Below, piece by piece: positions 1 to 9,286 of a stretch of DNA of 64,000 bases (within the stretch, counting starts at the first letter, position 1; the number at the start of each line of letters is the position of its first letter). The notes beneath the pieces are model-generated. The model did no database searches and was not told where the DNA came from. It saw only the letters and a list, made by a program, of their open reading frames with translations. The translations under genes and the position numbers were made by a program. The DNA is from Pyxidicoccus parkwaysis (GTDB lineage Bacteria > Myxococcota > Myxococcia > Myxococcales > Myxococcaceae): positions 1,116,001 to 1,180,000 of the forward strand of contig NZ_CP071090.1 of NCBI RefSeq assembly GCF_017301735.1, read 5' to 3'.

Positions 1-2
1 TC

Positions 3-602
3 ACGTTCTTCTTCACGGCGCAGGGCCAGGCCTTCCTGTGGCGCTACAGCGGCCAACCACAATTCGAGAAGGTGCGAATGCACCGCGCGCGGGAGCGCAG
101 CCTCACAGTGCTCCTCGCGCTGGGCTGGGCCGCGCTGGGCTGGGCCATGGGGTGGAGGGGGGCGCTCTACGCGCTCATCCTCCCGCACGTCTTCGGCAAC
201 ATCACCTTGATGGTCTACATCGCGACCAACCACTGGCTGCAGCCGGCGTCGGAGAGCGTCGACAACCCGTTCGTGAACACGGCCAGCGTGGACACACTCC
301 CGGTGATGGACCTCATCCACTGGAACTTCAGCTACCACCAGGAGCACCACATCTTTCCGGCGATGAGCCCCAGGTTCGCGCCGCTCCTGCGCGAGAAGCT
401 GCGCTTCCTCAACCCCGAGGCGTCCATCGTCTACCCGCACCTGCTCGCCCTGCGCACGCTGTTCCGGCGCCCGGCGCTCTACGGCGCGGATGGGCACACG
501 CTCGTGGGGCCGGATGGCACGCCTGCGATGGACACCACGGACCTCCGCCGGAGCCTGGAGCATCCGGGGGAGGCACGCATCGAGGCTCGGAGCGCGGGCT
601 GA
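3..602 (+). CDS. Fatty acid desaturase, C-terminal part (partial)
   Basis: The reading frame is already open at the window edge, so the N-terminus is missing. The visible 199 residues contain the third histidine box of membrane di-iron desaturases (HQEHH, in YHQEHHIFPAMSP), preceded by two hydrophobic stretches (ALGWAALGWAMGW and ALILPHVFGNITLMVYI). Enzymes of this family introduce double bonds into acyl chains using oxygen and an electron donor in the cytoplasmic membrane. The position and regiospecificity cannot be read from this fragment. The gene ends at TGA 600-602, about 200 bases before the tRNA genes. Confidence 0.85.
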   Translation, partial: TFFFTAQGQAFLWRYSGQPQFEKVRMHRARERSLTVLLALGWAALGWAMGWRGALYALILPHVFGNITLMVYIATNHWLQPASESVDNPFVNTASVDTLPVMDLIHWNFSYHQEHHIFPAMSPRFAPLLREKLRFLNPEASIVYPHLLALRTLFRRPALYGADGHTLVGPDGTPAMDTTDLRRSLEHPGEARIEARSAG

Positions 603-747
603 GACGCGATGGCGATGGCCTCGGAGCGCCCGTGCTGGAGCGGAGTGTTCCGAGGCCTTCGAGCGGGCAGTCAGGCCACTGTCCGTCCGAGCGTCTTCAC
701 TCTTCGAACGAGCTCGACGGAATGATCAGCCCCGCGAAAACGTATGC

Positions 748-774
748 TTGACAGTGGGGGGCACGGTCTATAAA
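748..774 (+). promoter_or_regulatory. Probable sigma-70 type promoter of the tRNA-Val/tRNA-Asp unit
   Basis: A perfect -35 box TTGACA (748-753) is followed after 15 bases by TATAAA (769-774), about 34 bases before the first tRNA base. The spacing is shorter than the usual 16-18, which lowers confidence. The location, and the locally AT-rich -10 box in a GC-rich genome, support it. Confidence 0.55.
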
Positions 775-808
775 AGCCCCCCTCGTTGCAGCGCGGCGGA
801 CGCCTTCG

Positions 809-880
809 GGGCGGATAGCTCAGCGGTAGAGCGTCGCCCTTACAAGGCGAGGGTCACAGGTTCAATCCCTGTTCCGCCCA
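809..880 (+). tRNA. tRNA-Val (anticodon UAC)
   Basis: The acceptor stem GGGCGGA (809-815) pairs with TCCGCCC (873-879), with discriminator A880. The D arm starts GCTC at 818. The anticodon stem TCGCC/GGCGA (834-838/846-850) encloses loop CTTACAA, giving anticodon TAC. The T arm contains GGTTCAATCCC. CCA is not encoded. Confidence 0.95.
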
Positions 881-887
881 TGGTTGT

Positions 888-934
<47 letters not shown>

Positions 935-964
<30 letters not shown>

Positions 965-1011
965 AAAAGAAGGGCCCGGAATCGAAAGGTTCCGGGCCCT
1001 TCGTCTTTTCG
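935..1011 (+). repeat. Left 77-bp direct repeat (attL-like)
   Basis: The sequence from within the tRNA-Asp T arm through the terminator is repeated without mismatch at 11732-11808 (constant offset 10797). Flanking bases differ on both sides (G934 versus C11731, C1012 versus G11809). A perfect repeat of a tRNA 3' end is the usual footprint of tRNA-targeted site-specific integration. Confidence 0.85.
970..1001 (+). terminator. Intrinsic terminator after tRNA-Asp
   Basis: A 12-bp perfect stem AAGGGCCCGGAA / TTCCGGGCCCTT encloses the 8-base loop TCGAAAGG and is followed by TCGTCTTTTC. It is placed directly after the tRNA and belongs to the 77-bp repeat, so a second copy exists at 11767-11798. 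Confidence 0.85.
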
Positions 1012-1636
1012 CGGCTCGTCAGTAGGCCCATTGAAAGCTCCCGTGTGTTCCTCAGTGTTCCTGCTCTGAGGTGCATCGCCGGTCCTGCTGGCGCCAGTCC
1101 TCTCGGCCGGGCTGCGGTTGCTGGCCTGCCATGCATGCGAGCCAGCAATCGCGGTTGTGGCCCCTGGAGTGGGTGAGCTGAGGTCCTTGCTCGCCGGAAG
1201 CGGGCATCTGCACAGGGCCCGACGCTGGCGGCTCCGCATCAACATGGGACGGCATGGGGCCCAGGCGCTCCCGACCGACGCGGTCTGTCGCCGCGACGCG
1301 CCCGGAGTCACACCTTCGCTGGCGGGCGAAACGTCAGACACCCTCGGTATATCCGTGAGCCGTCGCGGCATTCGCCATCCAATTGCAATTGGGTGGTGGA
1401 TGTCGATGCAGGGTTGTCGGCCCGTCCCACCTGTCGCGACCGGGACATCCGCGAAGGTCGGGAGCGCACGTCCCGCCATTCGCGGCAGGGCCTCGTCGAC
1501 TCCCGACCTCTCGACTGAAGAGAGGACGTGAATCCATGCGAGGCGTGCGACCTCGCTTCGCGCTGTTTTTGTTACATCAGCAACTCTATTTCCGTACCGG
1601 CTCCGCGACCCGCGGCCCCAGGCACGCCATTTCCAT
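1012..1636. other. Gene-free stretch inside the left island end
   Basis: No reading frame here has a recognisable product. The only distinct structure is the palindrome at 1375-1396. This is where an integrase gene would often be expected, but no recombinase motif was found in any frame. Confidence 0.5.
1375..1396. repeat. 22-bp near-perfect palindrome
   Basis: The core CCAATTGCAATTGG (1379-1392) is a perfect 14-bp palindrome. It extends to 22 bases with one T-G mismatch. The AT-rich core is conspicuous in GC-rich surroundings and lies about 240 bases upstream of the lipoprotein gene. It could be a protein binding site; nothing more can be said. Confidence 0.5.
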
Positions 1637-4600
1637 ATGACTTCGAAGACTCCCTGGATGCGATACGCCCTGGTCCTCTGTGGCCTGTGGGCCTTCACCC
1701 CTGGCTGCGCGAACCCCGACGTCGACGAGGGCAGCGCGCCCCCGGGCTCCCACCGGCTGGCACCCGCCTCCGACGAGCTGGAGCCGTGCGGCGACCCCGC
1801 GGACGCGGGCACGGGCGACGGTGGAACCCCGGCTGACGCGGGCAGCGATGGCGGCACTCCCTCGGCGGACCTGGGCATCATCGACTACGTGCTGCCCGCG
1901 CCCGACGCGGAGGCCGTGGGCACCAACGCGCGCGTCATCGTGGGCTTCGTCGAGGCGCTCGACGTCGGCTCGGTCGGCCCCGCGAGCCTCGCCGTGACGG
2001 AGAACGGCGCGCCGCTTCCGGGCACCGTGAGCCACGACGCGAATAGCCGGACCCTCACCTTCACGCCGTCGCGCCCGTTCGCTCCGGACGCGCTGGTGAC
2101 GGCGACGGTGCGCACCACGGTGCGCACCGTGTCGGGGCGGAGCCTCACCGCACCCTGGGCCGTGACCTTCTCCGTGGCGACGCAGGCGGACACCACTGCG
2201 CCCACCGTGCTGTCGACCCAGCCCACCACCAACGAGGCGAACGTGTTCTTCTCGCGCCCCGTCTACATCGTCACCTTCCAGGAGCCCATGGACCCTCGGA
2301 CGCTCGGCACCGGGACGGTCCAGTTCCAGCAGGTGCTGGGCACGGGCCCCGCGGCGCCGCTCTTTGGGACGCTCGCCTATCACGGGCCGGCGCGCTCGCT
2401 GCTCTTCCGTCCCAACCCGCTGCCCGCGCCCGGCGCCCGCGTCACCGGCACGCTCTCCACGCAGGTGCGCGACCTGGCCGGCAACGCCCTGGAGGCGCCA
2501 TTCACGTTCACCTTCGCGGTGGCGCAGTACCTGGACAACGCGGTGCCTGGCGTGCGGACGACGTCGCCCGCCCACCAGTCGCTGGGCGTCTCCACGCGCG
2601 TCGCTCCGCTCCTCATCACCTACAGCGAGCCGCTGCGCGCGGACTCCGTGACGACGGACCGCGTGTACCTCGAGGAGCTCAACCCGGAGGGCACCCAGGT
2701 CGTCCGGCGCGTGCCGGGCACGGTGCGCTACGACGAGACCTTCCTCCAGGTCGCCTTCACGCCGCTGGAGACCCTGAAGTACCAGACGCGCTATCGCGGG
2801 CGCTCGCGCGACGTCGTGGACCTAGCCGGCAACTCGCAGTCGCTCTTCAGCGGCTTCGAATTCATCACCGAGCTGCCGCCCACGCCTCCCCTCATCCGCG
2901 GCGCCACGCCCGCGCCGGACATGCGCTTCGTGCCACTGGGGGGCCCGCTGCGCGTGAGCTTCGACCGCCCGTTGGACCCGGCCTCGGTCGACACGGCGAC
3001 TGTCTCCGTCGCGGGCGTCACCGGGCTCGTCAACTACGAGCCCTCCACGAACACGGTGGTGTTCCGTCCCGTGCCGCCCTTGCAGCCCGCCACTGAGTAC
3101 ACGGTGACGGTGCAGGGAGTGCGCACGCCGCAGGGCCAGAGCCTCTCCACACCCTTCACGTACGGCTTCCGCACGGTGGCGGGCCGGACGAAGGTGAGCC
3201 AGGAGTTGCCCGGCCAGCCCAGCCTGCCGGTGGTCGCCACCGGCCCCCGGGGCAAACTGGCCGTCTGGAACGTGAACACGGGCACCGGCGTCCAGGTGCG
3301 AGCCTCCTTCGACTCGGGCGCGGGCTTCCCGGACTCGGTCCTCGTCGGCCTCGGTCGCTCCATGGACCTGCAGCCCCAGGTCGTCGCCTGGGGTGAGCGC
3401 TTCATCTTGAGCTGGTCGGACGCCCTCTACTCCCCGGACCGCGTCGCCATCTTCGACGGGACGTCCTTTACTCCCGTGGCGCCCGCCTCCGGGAAGCTGT
3501 TCGGCGTGGGCTCCAACCTCTACAACCTGAGCACCGACGGGAAGACCTTCAGCATCCTCAATGGAAACCAGTGGTCCATCGTCTTCCGGGCTACGTACCT
3601 GGGCTCCACGCACTCCGTCCTCCAGAACGGAGACCGCGTGCTGGTGTCGTCCGGCTACAACACCACCTCGGAGGTCTCCGTCGTCTTCGACGGCGTGCAG
3701 TGGCTGGAGACGTCCGTTACCTCCTCGCAGGACGCGCAGTACCTCCCTGTCGGCGACAGCTTCGCCCGCGCGTGGGTCTCCTCGCGCGGCACGGAGTTCG
3801 CCCTCTTCAACCGCGACACGCGTCAGTGGGGCGCCGCGGAGCTGGTCTCCTCGACGGTCTCCACCGACCTGCGCATCGCCACGGACGGCAACGTCGTCAC
3901 CGCCGTCTTCGGCGCCAGCTCCGGCCTGTTCGCCTCCACCCGAGTCAACGGCGTCTGGCAGCCGGCCGTGTCGCTGGACACCGCCTCCGTGCGCGACATC
4001 TGGGCGCTCGTGTCCCACCGGGGCAACTTCCTCGCGCTGTGGACCACCAACTCCGCCACCACGCAGCTGCGCGCCGTCACCCAGACGGGAGGCTCGTGGA
4101 GCTCCGCCACGAAGGTGGTGGCGGCAACGGGCGTCAACCGCGTGCTCGACGTGCGCGCGACGGCCGACGACCTGCTCGTGCTCTCCGCGAAGAACGACCT
4201 CAACAGCTCCGCGTATGAAATCTGGGGCACCGCGCTCACGTCCCTCGGCTGGCAGCCTGGCACCCTGCTGCGCGCCAAGGAGGAGGCCCCCGCCCAGTTC
4301 GTCCAGAGCGGCTCCGTCCTGGGCGCTGTCTTCGTGGCGCCCGGCCAACTGCCCGTGAGGGACTACCTGGGCAATGGACAGTGGGCGTCGGCACATCCGC
4401 TGGCGACGCCGGAGCGCGTGGGCAGCGTGCGCAACACGGCCGTCCACTTCCTCGATGACGGACGCGGCGTGGCGGCGTGGGAGCAGTTCGACTCCGGCGC
4501 GTGGGGCCTGTGGGTCGCCGAGTACGACGGCGTGTCCTGGCTGGAGCCGGTGCGCGTAGCGCCCGGTGGAACGAAGCACCGGGTGGCCATGGACGAGTCC

Positions 4601-5506
4601 GGGGCGGCGGTCGTCATGTACCTGCTGCCATCCACCACCAGCGGCAAGGTGGATGTCTGGGCGGTGCGCTACGAGGCCGGCGTCGCGACGGCGCCGCTCA
4701 AGCTGGACACGGTGACGGCCACCGACCCGGACCTCGTTCTGGTCCACGGCCCCGCCGGCTTCATGGGCGCGTGGGGCGAGTGGGAGATTCGCGCGGCCCA
4801 GAGCGCGGAGGGGCAGACGTGGACCCCGCCCGTGGTGGCCATCGCCCGCTACTATCCGGAGGCCCGCTGGACGAACACCCGGCTGGCGGTGATGGGCGCG
4901 TCCTTCGCGCTCGTGGCCCAGAGCAGCAGCAGCAGCTCTCTCAGCGTGCGCCTGCACACCTCGGGCGTCTGGCAGACGCCGTCCAACCCGCCCATGCCCA
5001 GTTCCACCTATGACTTCATCGCGGACGGCGGCACCGTCATGCTGATGTCGGCTTTCACCGACGAGTTCCGCTACATCTTCCACAACGGGCTCGCCTGGTC
5101 CGGCCAGGACAAAGTCTCCACCCCCGGGGAGAATCTGTCCCTGATGGCGACCTCGCCCCAGGGGATTCGCCTCCACACGGGCAACAGCTGGTGGCGGTGG
5201 AGCGGGGCCGCGTGGCTGAAGGAGGCGACCAACGTCGGCCGCCCGCAGACGACCGGCTTCATGCGGTGCGACACGAAGGGCTGCGGCCTCGCCACGGGTC
5301 CGACGTACTCCACGCCCGTGAACCTCCTGCTGTCCTATGCCCCGGGCACCGGCGCGTTCCAGAGCGGCGCATCGTCCACGGAGGCCTCGCCCACCATCCT
5401 TGTTGGAGGGCTGACCTGGGACTTCGCTGGCGGCACCTACCGCGCCACCTGGCGCCACCCCGCGCAGGCCGGCGTGGACGCACTGTACGCCAGCACGGAG
5501 CTGTGA
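1637..5506 (+). CDS. Large secreted lipoprotein with Ig-like domains and a propeller-like C-terminal half
   Basis: This encodes 1289 residues. The N-terminus is a lipoprotein signal: basic MTSKTPWMR, a hydrophobic core and a lipobox ending TPGC (Cys24), followed by a low-complexity Asp/Gly/Ala linker. Residues about 75-520 form four SbsA-type Ig-like (Big_5) domains, each with the pattern P..G......V...F..P.D..S....TV and ending FTF. Residues about 525-1289 form repeated beta-rich units with conserved Trp and Gly, such as GNQWSIVF, NGVWQPAV and TGGSWSSAT. They resemble a beta-propeller of the kind seen in other myxobacterial lipoproteins. No catalytic motif is visible. A role in surface binding or adhesion is inferred. 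It is the first gene inside the island. Confidence 0.8.
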   Translation: MTSKTPWMRYALVLCGLWAFTPGCANPDVDEGSAPPGSHRLAPASDELEPCGDPADAGTGDGGTPADAGSDGGTPSADLGIIDYVLPAPDAEAVGTNARVIVGFVEALDVGSVGPASLAVTENGAPLPGTVSHDANSRTLTFTPSRPFAPDALVTATVRTTVRTVSGRSLTAPWAVTFSVATQADTTAPTVLSTQPTTNEANVFFSRPVYIVTFQEPMDPRTLGTGTVQFQQVLGTGPAAPLFGTLAYHGPARSLLFRPNPLPAPGARVTGTLSTQVRDLAGNALEAPFTFTFAVAQYLDNAVPGVRTTSPAHQSLGVSTRVAPLLITYSEPLRADSVTTDRVYLEELNPEGTQVVRRVPGTVRYDETFLQVAFTPLETLKYQTRYRGRSRDVVDLAGNSQSLFSGFEFITELPPTPPLIRGATPAPDMRFVPLGGPLRVSFDRPLDPASVDTATVSVAGVTGLVNYEPSTNTVVFRPVPPLQPATEYTVTVQGVRTPQGQSLSTPFTYGFRTVAGRTKVSQELPGQPSLPVVATGPRGKLAVWNVNTGTGVQVRASFDSGAGFPDSVLVGLGRSMDLQPQVVAWGERFILSWSDALYSPDRVAIFDGTSFTPVAPASGKLFGVGSNLYNLSTDGKTFSILNGNQWSIVFRATYLGSTHSVLQNGDRVLVSSGYNTTSEVSVVFDGVQWLETSVTSSQDAQYLPVGDSFARAWVSSRGTEFALFNRDTRQWGAAELVSSTVSTDLRIATDGNVVTAVFGASSGLFASTRVNGVWQPAVSLDTASVRDIWALVSHRGNFLALWTTNSATTQLRAVTQTGGSWSSATKVVAATGVNRVLDVRATADDLLVLSAKNDLNSSAYEIWGTALTSLGWQPGTLLRAKEEAPAQFVQSGSVLGAVFVAPGQLPVRDYLGNGQWASAHPLATPERVGSVRNTAVHFLDDGRGVAAWEQFDSGAWGLWVAEYDGVSWLEPVRVAPGGTKHRVAMDESGAAVVMYLLPSTTSGKVDVWAVRYEAGVATAPLKLDTVTATDPDLVLVHGPAGFMGAWGEWEIRAAQSAEGQTWTPPVVAIARYYPEARWTNTRLAVMGASFALVAQSSSSSSLSVRLHTSGVWQTPSNPPMPSSTYDFIADGGTVMLMSAFTDEFRYIFHNGLAWSGQDKVSTPGENLSLMATSPQGIRLHTGNSWWRWSGAAWLKEATNVGRPQTTGFMRCDTKGCGLATGPTYSTPVNLLLSYAPGTGAFQSGASSTEASPTILVGGLTWDFAGGTYRATWRHPAQAGVDALYASTEL

Positions 5507-5647
5507 CGTGAGGCCCAGCGGGTGGGGCCGCGTACCACGCGCCCCTCCAACCGCCCGCCGGCAGCCATGTCCCCGTGAGCCTCTTCCAACAGGCCCGGGT
5601 GATGAACGACGGCCACTTCAGCCTGACGGGAGTCCCGTCTTTCTTGA

Positions 5648-6532
5648 GCGCCTAACAAAAGTCAGGTTTGAAGTCCTCGGAAGAGGATGAGGCAGCAGCC
5701 CAGCACGAGGAAGCCGAAGTGGATATCGTCCCACCGCTCATCGCGCACTCGCAGACGGAGCAGCTGGTTCTTCCACGCGTGCGTTCGCTCCGCCACCCAG
5801 CGATGCCGACCCAGCCGCTCTTTCGATTCGATGCCAGGGCGAGCCATGCGAGGAGCGATGCCGCGTCGGCGCAGTCCCCGACGGTTCTGCCGCGAGGCGT
5901 ACGCCTTGTCGCCGTGCATCTTCGCGGGCCGGTGGCGAGGACGTCCCCACGGCTGTTTCACATCGGGGATGGCATCCAGCAGAGGGAACAACTCGTGGGT
6001 GTCATGAACGTTGGCCCCTGTCAGGCTCTCGGCGAGAGGCTGGCCGCTTCTGTCGACGAGAAGATGATGCTTGCTGCCCGCCTTCGCTCGGTCCGTCGCG
6101 TTCTTGCCCGTGAGGGCCCCCCTTTTGAGGCCCGAACCGCCGAGGAGTCGATCGAGGCACGACTGAGGTCCACCTTGCCTTGCTGCCCCAACTCGTTGAG
6201 CAGAGCGCGCTGGAGTCGCTCGAACACTCCGGTCCGTGTCCACAACTCCATGCGCCGCCAAGCGGTCATCCCCGACACGCCGAACTGCTTCTGCGGGAGC
6301 ATCTCCCAGGGGATACCGGTCCTGAGCACGAAGACGATGGCCTCGAAGGCAGCTCGGTCGTCTGCACGAGGCCGACCCGGCTTCTTCTTCCTCTTGGGGG
6401 CCGGAAGCAGTGGAGCGACTCGCTCCCACAGAGCATCCGGTACGAGCTCTCGCGCCATGGACCCCTGGTGCTCATGGTCCGGCTCTCCGTCCACCCTCCC
6501 GTTCGCTCTCAAACCTGACTTTTGTTAGGCGC
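5648..6532 (-). mobile_element. IS5-family insertion sequence (885 bp)
   Basis: The ends are perfect 24-bp inverted repeats: GCGCCTAACAAAAGTCAGG... at 5648-5671, and its complement at 6509-6532. The flanking pentamers CTTGA (5643-5647) and CCTGA (6533-6537) look like a 5-bp target duplication with one later mismatch. The element carries one transposase read in two frames. It splits an older transposase-like gene whose frame can be joined across the insertion. Confidence 0.85.
5662..6458 (-). CDS. IS5-family transposase, two frames joined by a probable -1 frameshift
   Basis: The upstream frame starts at ATG 6458 (MARELVPDALWERVAPLLP) and holds the N-terminal domain and first catalytic Asp (SIDSSAVRA). 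The downstream frame holds TGKNATDRAKAG, the second Asp (HGDKAYASR) and the Glu (RWVAERTHAW), and ends near LILFRGLQT. The two overlap at a minus-strand AAAAGGGGGG run (complement of 6117-6126). A -1 slip on the six G's joins SKGG to ALTGKN, which restores the normal family sequence. This layout is typical of the IS427 subgroup, so the gene is probably functional and not broken. DDE catalysis cuts and joins the IS ends. Confidence 0.8.
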
Positions 6533-7001
6533 CCTGAGCATCCTGACGCCCCTCGATGGCGCGCTCAATCTTTCGCACTCCGCGCACGTGACTCTTCAGC
6601 AGCTTCTTGGCGTGGCGGTCTGCTTCGTAGAGAGGCCGTGCCGCTTCGCGCAGGTAGTGGAAATGGCAGAGTTGGTGCGGCACGCCGGGCAGCATCGAGG
6701 CCACCGTGTTGTGGATGGAGTGCTGGCCGTCCGAGACGACTCCGGCAATGGGCACGTCCAACGACTCTTTCACCTCCCGAAGCAGTGGGGCCAGTTCCTC
6801 CTCGCCGCTGCCCAGCAAGCTGCGGGCTGCCAACACCTCGCCTGAAAGGCAGTCCCGCACCACCCACAGTGCTCGCTGCGGCCTACGCCACTCATCCCGA
6901 GCGCTTCCCGCGCGACGCACCCAAGCCGCGGGGCTGCCGAACGCCGTCCGGATTAACGGCCCCTCGCGGCTCTCTACCTCTCGGGAGGCTGCGCAGTAAT
7001 C
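6533..7001 (-). pseudogene. DDE-type transposase remnant, interrupted by the IS5-family element
   Basis: The frame is open from 7001 and reads SREVESREGPLIRTAFGS, RALWVVRDCLSGEVLAARS, VSDGQHSIHNTV and HQLCHFHYLREAARPLYEA. This resembles the catalytic core of a DDE transposase. It runs into the right end of the IS and stops there. On the other side of the IS, the frame can be continued from 5642 downward (QERRDSRQAEVAVV...). There is no proper start and the N-terminal region is missing. The family is not identified more precisely. Confidence 0.65.
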
Positions 7002-7215
7002 TCACGAGCTCGCTGTCTCATCCGCGTTGACAGGTTCCGCTCGCCGCATCGTCCGTTACACCGTCGCCGGTGGCTCCAAAGTCCAACACATCAAGATCTT
7101 CCATCGATGGGCCTCCTCCTGATGCCTGGCGGTGAGTCGTGCCTCGGCAACTGGCGGCGTGCGGCTACTCCGCCACGGCTGTGCCCCGTCCTTTCCCCCT
7201 CGTGGTGCCAGGCAC

Positions 7216-9024
7216 TCAGCGGAGCAACAGGGAGATCGCCGGCACCACGGCGAAGCCGTTCGCGAGGTCGCCCGCACGCGGCCCCGACACCGTCGCCGCC
7301 GCGCCTGCGGGTGGTTCGAGCCCCCGCTGGGCCGTGAAGGCGTTGCTGAACGTCGTCGCGCTCCCCACGACCGAGCCAAGAGCGGACCGCCACGCGCCTA
7401 CGTTGCCCCCGAACATCGCGACCGTCGACATGGCGTTGAGGTTGTTGATCTGACCCCAGTGCGGCCGCCCTCCCCGTGCCACCGCGAACGTCTCGACCAA
7501 GGTCATCCACGACGCGTTGTCTGGCAGCCCGCGCAACGACGTCACCTCGATCGCGACGCCATGCGCGCCCGGGAAGGCGTGCATGCTCAGCGTCGCCCGT
7601 GAGGTCGCCGACCAGCGCAGCGAGATATAGCCCGCCTGTCTCAATCCGGGGGCCGTCGTCAGGAGCGCGTCCAGAAAGTCGATGTAGGCCGGCGACTGCG
7701 CGTCGAAGATCGGCTCGACCGAATCCGCGCGGAAGCAGTCCTGGAGGCTCTGCTCGCGGTACCCCGAGGTGACCAGGTGGGATGGCCCCCGTTTGCCGCT
7801 GCCCATCGAGTCCTGGTACTGCAGTCCGAACTGTATGCCGCTGAGCTTGGGAATCGACCCGCCCAGGCCCAGCGACCAGAACGACGACAACACCCGCGCC
7901 AGCATCTCACCGGCCGACTGATGCGGGTTCTGGGTGAGGCTCGCGGTGAGCATCGTCATCTCCGCGGCGACCGCAATCCCGAAGAACGGGACGCCGGCGA
8001 GCGGTCCGAGCACTGCGAGCGCCGCCGCGTGCACGCCCACCGCGCCGATCGCGCACAGCGGATTCTCCGAGTTCGACATTCCCAGGTCGGTCGTGTCGCT
8101 CGTCGGCCATCGCCTCTTCACGTAACACAAGCCAAGGTTGTTCGTGTCGAATGCGACCTCCAGGCCGCGCGGGCTCGCGATGTTCACGGCGTTCAGGGAA
8201 GGCGGAGGGGCGGGGAGCATCGTCAGCAGCGGCGCGAGGAACGTACCGCCCGCGATGCCATTCCGAAGGGCGGCCGTCAGCGCGGCCGCGGGGATCTGCG
8301 TTGTCCACTCAGCAAGGCGGAAGGCGGGCCTGACGCGCAGCACGTACGAGTAGATGACGCCAAAGCGCCCGAGCCCGACGAGCAAGGCGGCGAAGACGCG
8401 GTCGTCTCGTACGATCTCGGTGTCGGGACAGGAACGTGCGAGTGCCGCACCGAGCGCGGCGTCGTCGGTGATCGGTTGTGACGCACGCTCCACCCACAGT
8501 TCGCGCCCGGCCTCCGTGACGAGGTGCATCGCCATCACCGCGTCGGCGAGCGGAGGGACGTCGACGTCGCCGCCGTGCGTCCCCGTGCTGATAGCCCCCG
8601 CGAGCGCCTGGCCGTTCGACCCGCCCAGGGTCGGCAGCGCGAGCCCGCGGGCGTCGAGCAGGTCATTGAGGTCGGCGACCGTTGCACCGGATTCGACGTG
8701 GAAGAGCATGTCCTGACCGGCCGCCTGGTTCGCCACCCACCGCGCGTTCAGAGCACCGTCCGTCACGCCCGACAGCGGCTTGTTCAGTCGCCGGAGGCAG
8801 ACCATCCAGTCCGTCGAGTGCGCGAGGTTCTCGAATGCCCAGCCACTGCCGACGACGTGGAGCGTGTGCCCCTCAGCCGATGCTCGCTGCACCACGTTGA
8901 CCAGGTCCGCGAGCGTGTCGGGTTCCCAGAACATGCTGACCGAACCGCTGAAGCGGCCGGACCAGTTGGTCCAGGTCCTGGGGCCTGTCAGCCCACCGGA
9001 GTAGTTCTGCGAAGGACAACCCAT
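7216..9024 (-). CDS. FAD-linked oxidase of the VAO/PCMH family
   Basis: This encodes 602 residues. Residues about 25-230 match the PCMH-type FAD-binding fold: a start near SMFWEPDTLADLVNVV, the pyrophosphate loop VVGSGWAFENLAHS, LPTLGGSNGQALAGAI followed by STGTHGG, and GLGRFGVIYSYVLRVRP. The C-terminal region has RPHWGQINN, like the RPHWGK motif of aldonolactone and alditol oxidases. These enzymes oxidise an alcohol or lactone carbon using FAD and oxygen. The substrate is unknown. A hydrophobic stretch near the middle (VGVHAAALAVLGPLAGVPFFGIAVAAEM) is unusual for the family and might be a membrane contact. It lies 19 bases downstream of a small gene and is probably in one operon with it. Confidence 0.75.
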   Translation of the reverse strand: MGCPSQNYSGGLTGPRTWTNWSGRFSGSVSMFWEPDTLADLVNVVQRASAEGHTLHVVGSGWAFENLAHSTDWMVCLRRLNKPLSGVTDGALNARWVANQAAGQDMLFHVESGATVADLNDLLDARGLALPTLGGSNGQALAGAISTGTHGGDVDVPPLADAVMAMHLVTEAGRELWVERASQPITDDAALGAALARSCPDTEIVRDDRVFAALLVGLGRFGVIYSYVLRVRPAFRLAEWTTQIPAAALTAALRNGIAGGTFLAPLLTMLPAPPPSLNAVNIASPRGLEVAFDTNNLGLCYVKRRWPTSDTTDLGMSNSENPLCAIGAVGVHAAALAVLGPLAGVPFFGIAVAAEMTMLTASLTQNPHQSAGEMLARVLSSFWSLGLGGSIPKLSGIQFGLQYQDSMGSGKRGPSHLVTSGYREQSLQDCFRADSVEPIFDAQSPAYIDFLDALLTTAPGLRQAGYISLRWSATSRATLSMHAFPGAHGVAIEVTSLRGLPDNASWMTLVETFAVARGGRPHWGQINNLNAMSTVAMFGGNVGAWRSALGSVVGSATTFSNAFTAQRGLEPPAGAAATVSGPRAGDLANGFAVVPAISLLLR

Positions 9025-9043
9025 GGCCCCCTCCTCATCGACG

Positions 9044-9286
9044 CTACTTCACGACCCCGAAGGCGACGACCTCCGACCAGGGGCCGACGGGGTCGTTGAT
9101 CATGCAGTACACCCTCTTGTTCGTGGCGATCGCCGTCAGCGCCGCCGCCAGGACTGGACTACCGATCTCGGCCGAGCTGAGGAACCATTGCCAGTCGAAC
9201 GCCCCGTTGTCCGCCTTCAGATCGAGTTGCGCGCGGCCATCCGAGCGCACATTCGCGCGGCGGATCTCGCAGGTGCCATCAAACAT
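9044..9286 (-). CDS. Small protein of unknown function, partner of the FAD oxidase
   Basis: This encodes 80 residues, starting at ATG 9286 behind a good ribosome-binding site (AAGGGGGACGG). The protein has DGRAQLDLKADNGAFDWQWFLSS and ends KRVYCMINDPVGPWSEVVAFGVVK, with no signal peptide or membrane segment. I do not recognise a family. The 19-base gap to the oxidase suggests co-expression. Confidence 0.6.
   Translation of the reverse strand: MFDGTCEIRRANVRSDGRAQLDLKADNGAFDWQWFLSSAEIGSPVLAAALTAIATNKRVYCMINDPVGPWSEVVAFGVVK

Noticed and set aside
1012..1636. Possible integrase relic on the minus strand near the left repeat
   Set aside because: Long minus-strand frames exist, but none shows the R-H-R-Y residues of tyrosine recombinases or a serine recombinase motif. 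High GC alone produces such frames.
5662..6458. Frameshifted, dead IS5 transposase
   Set aside because: The frame change lies on a six-G run and a -1 slip restores the family sequence and all three DDE residues. Programmed frameshifting is the better reading.
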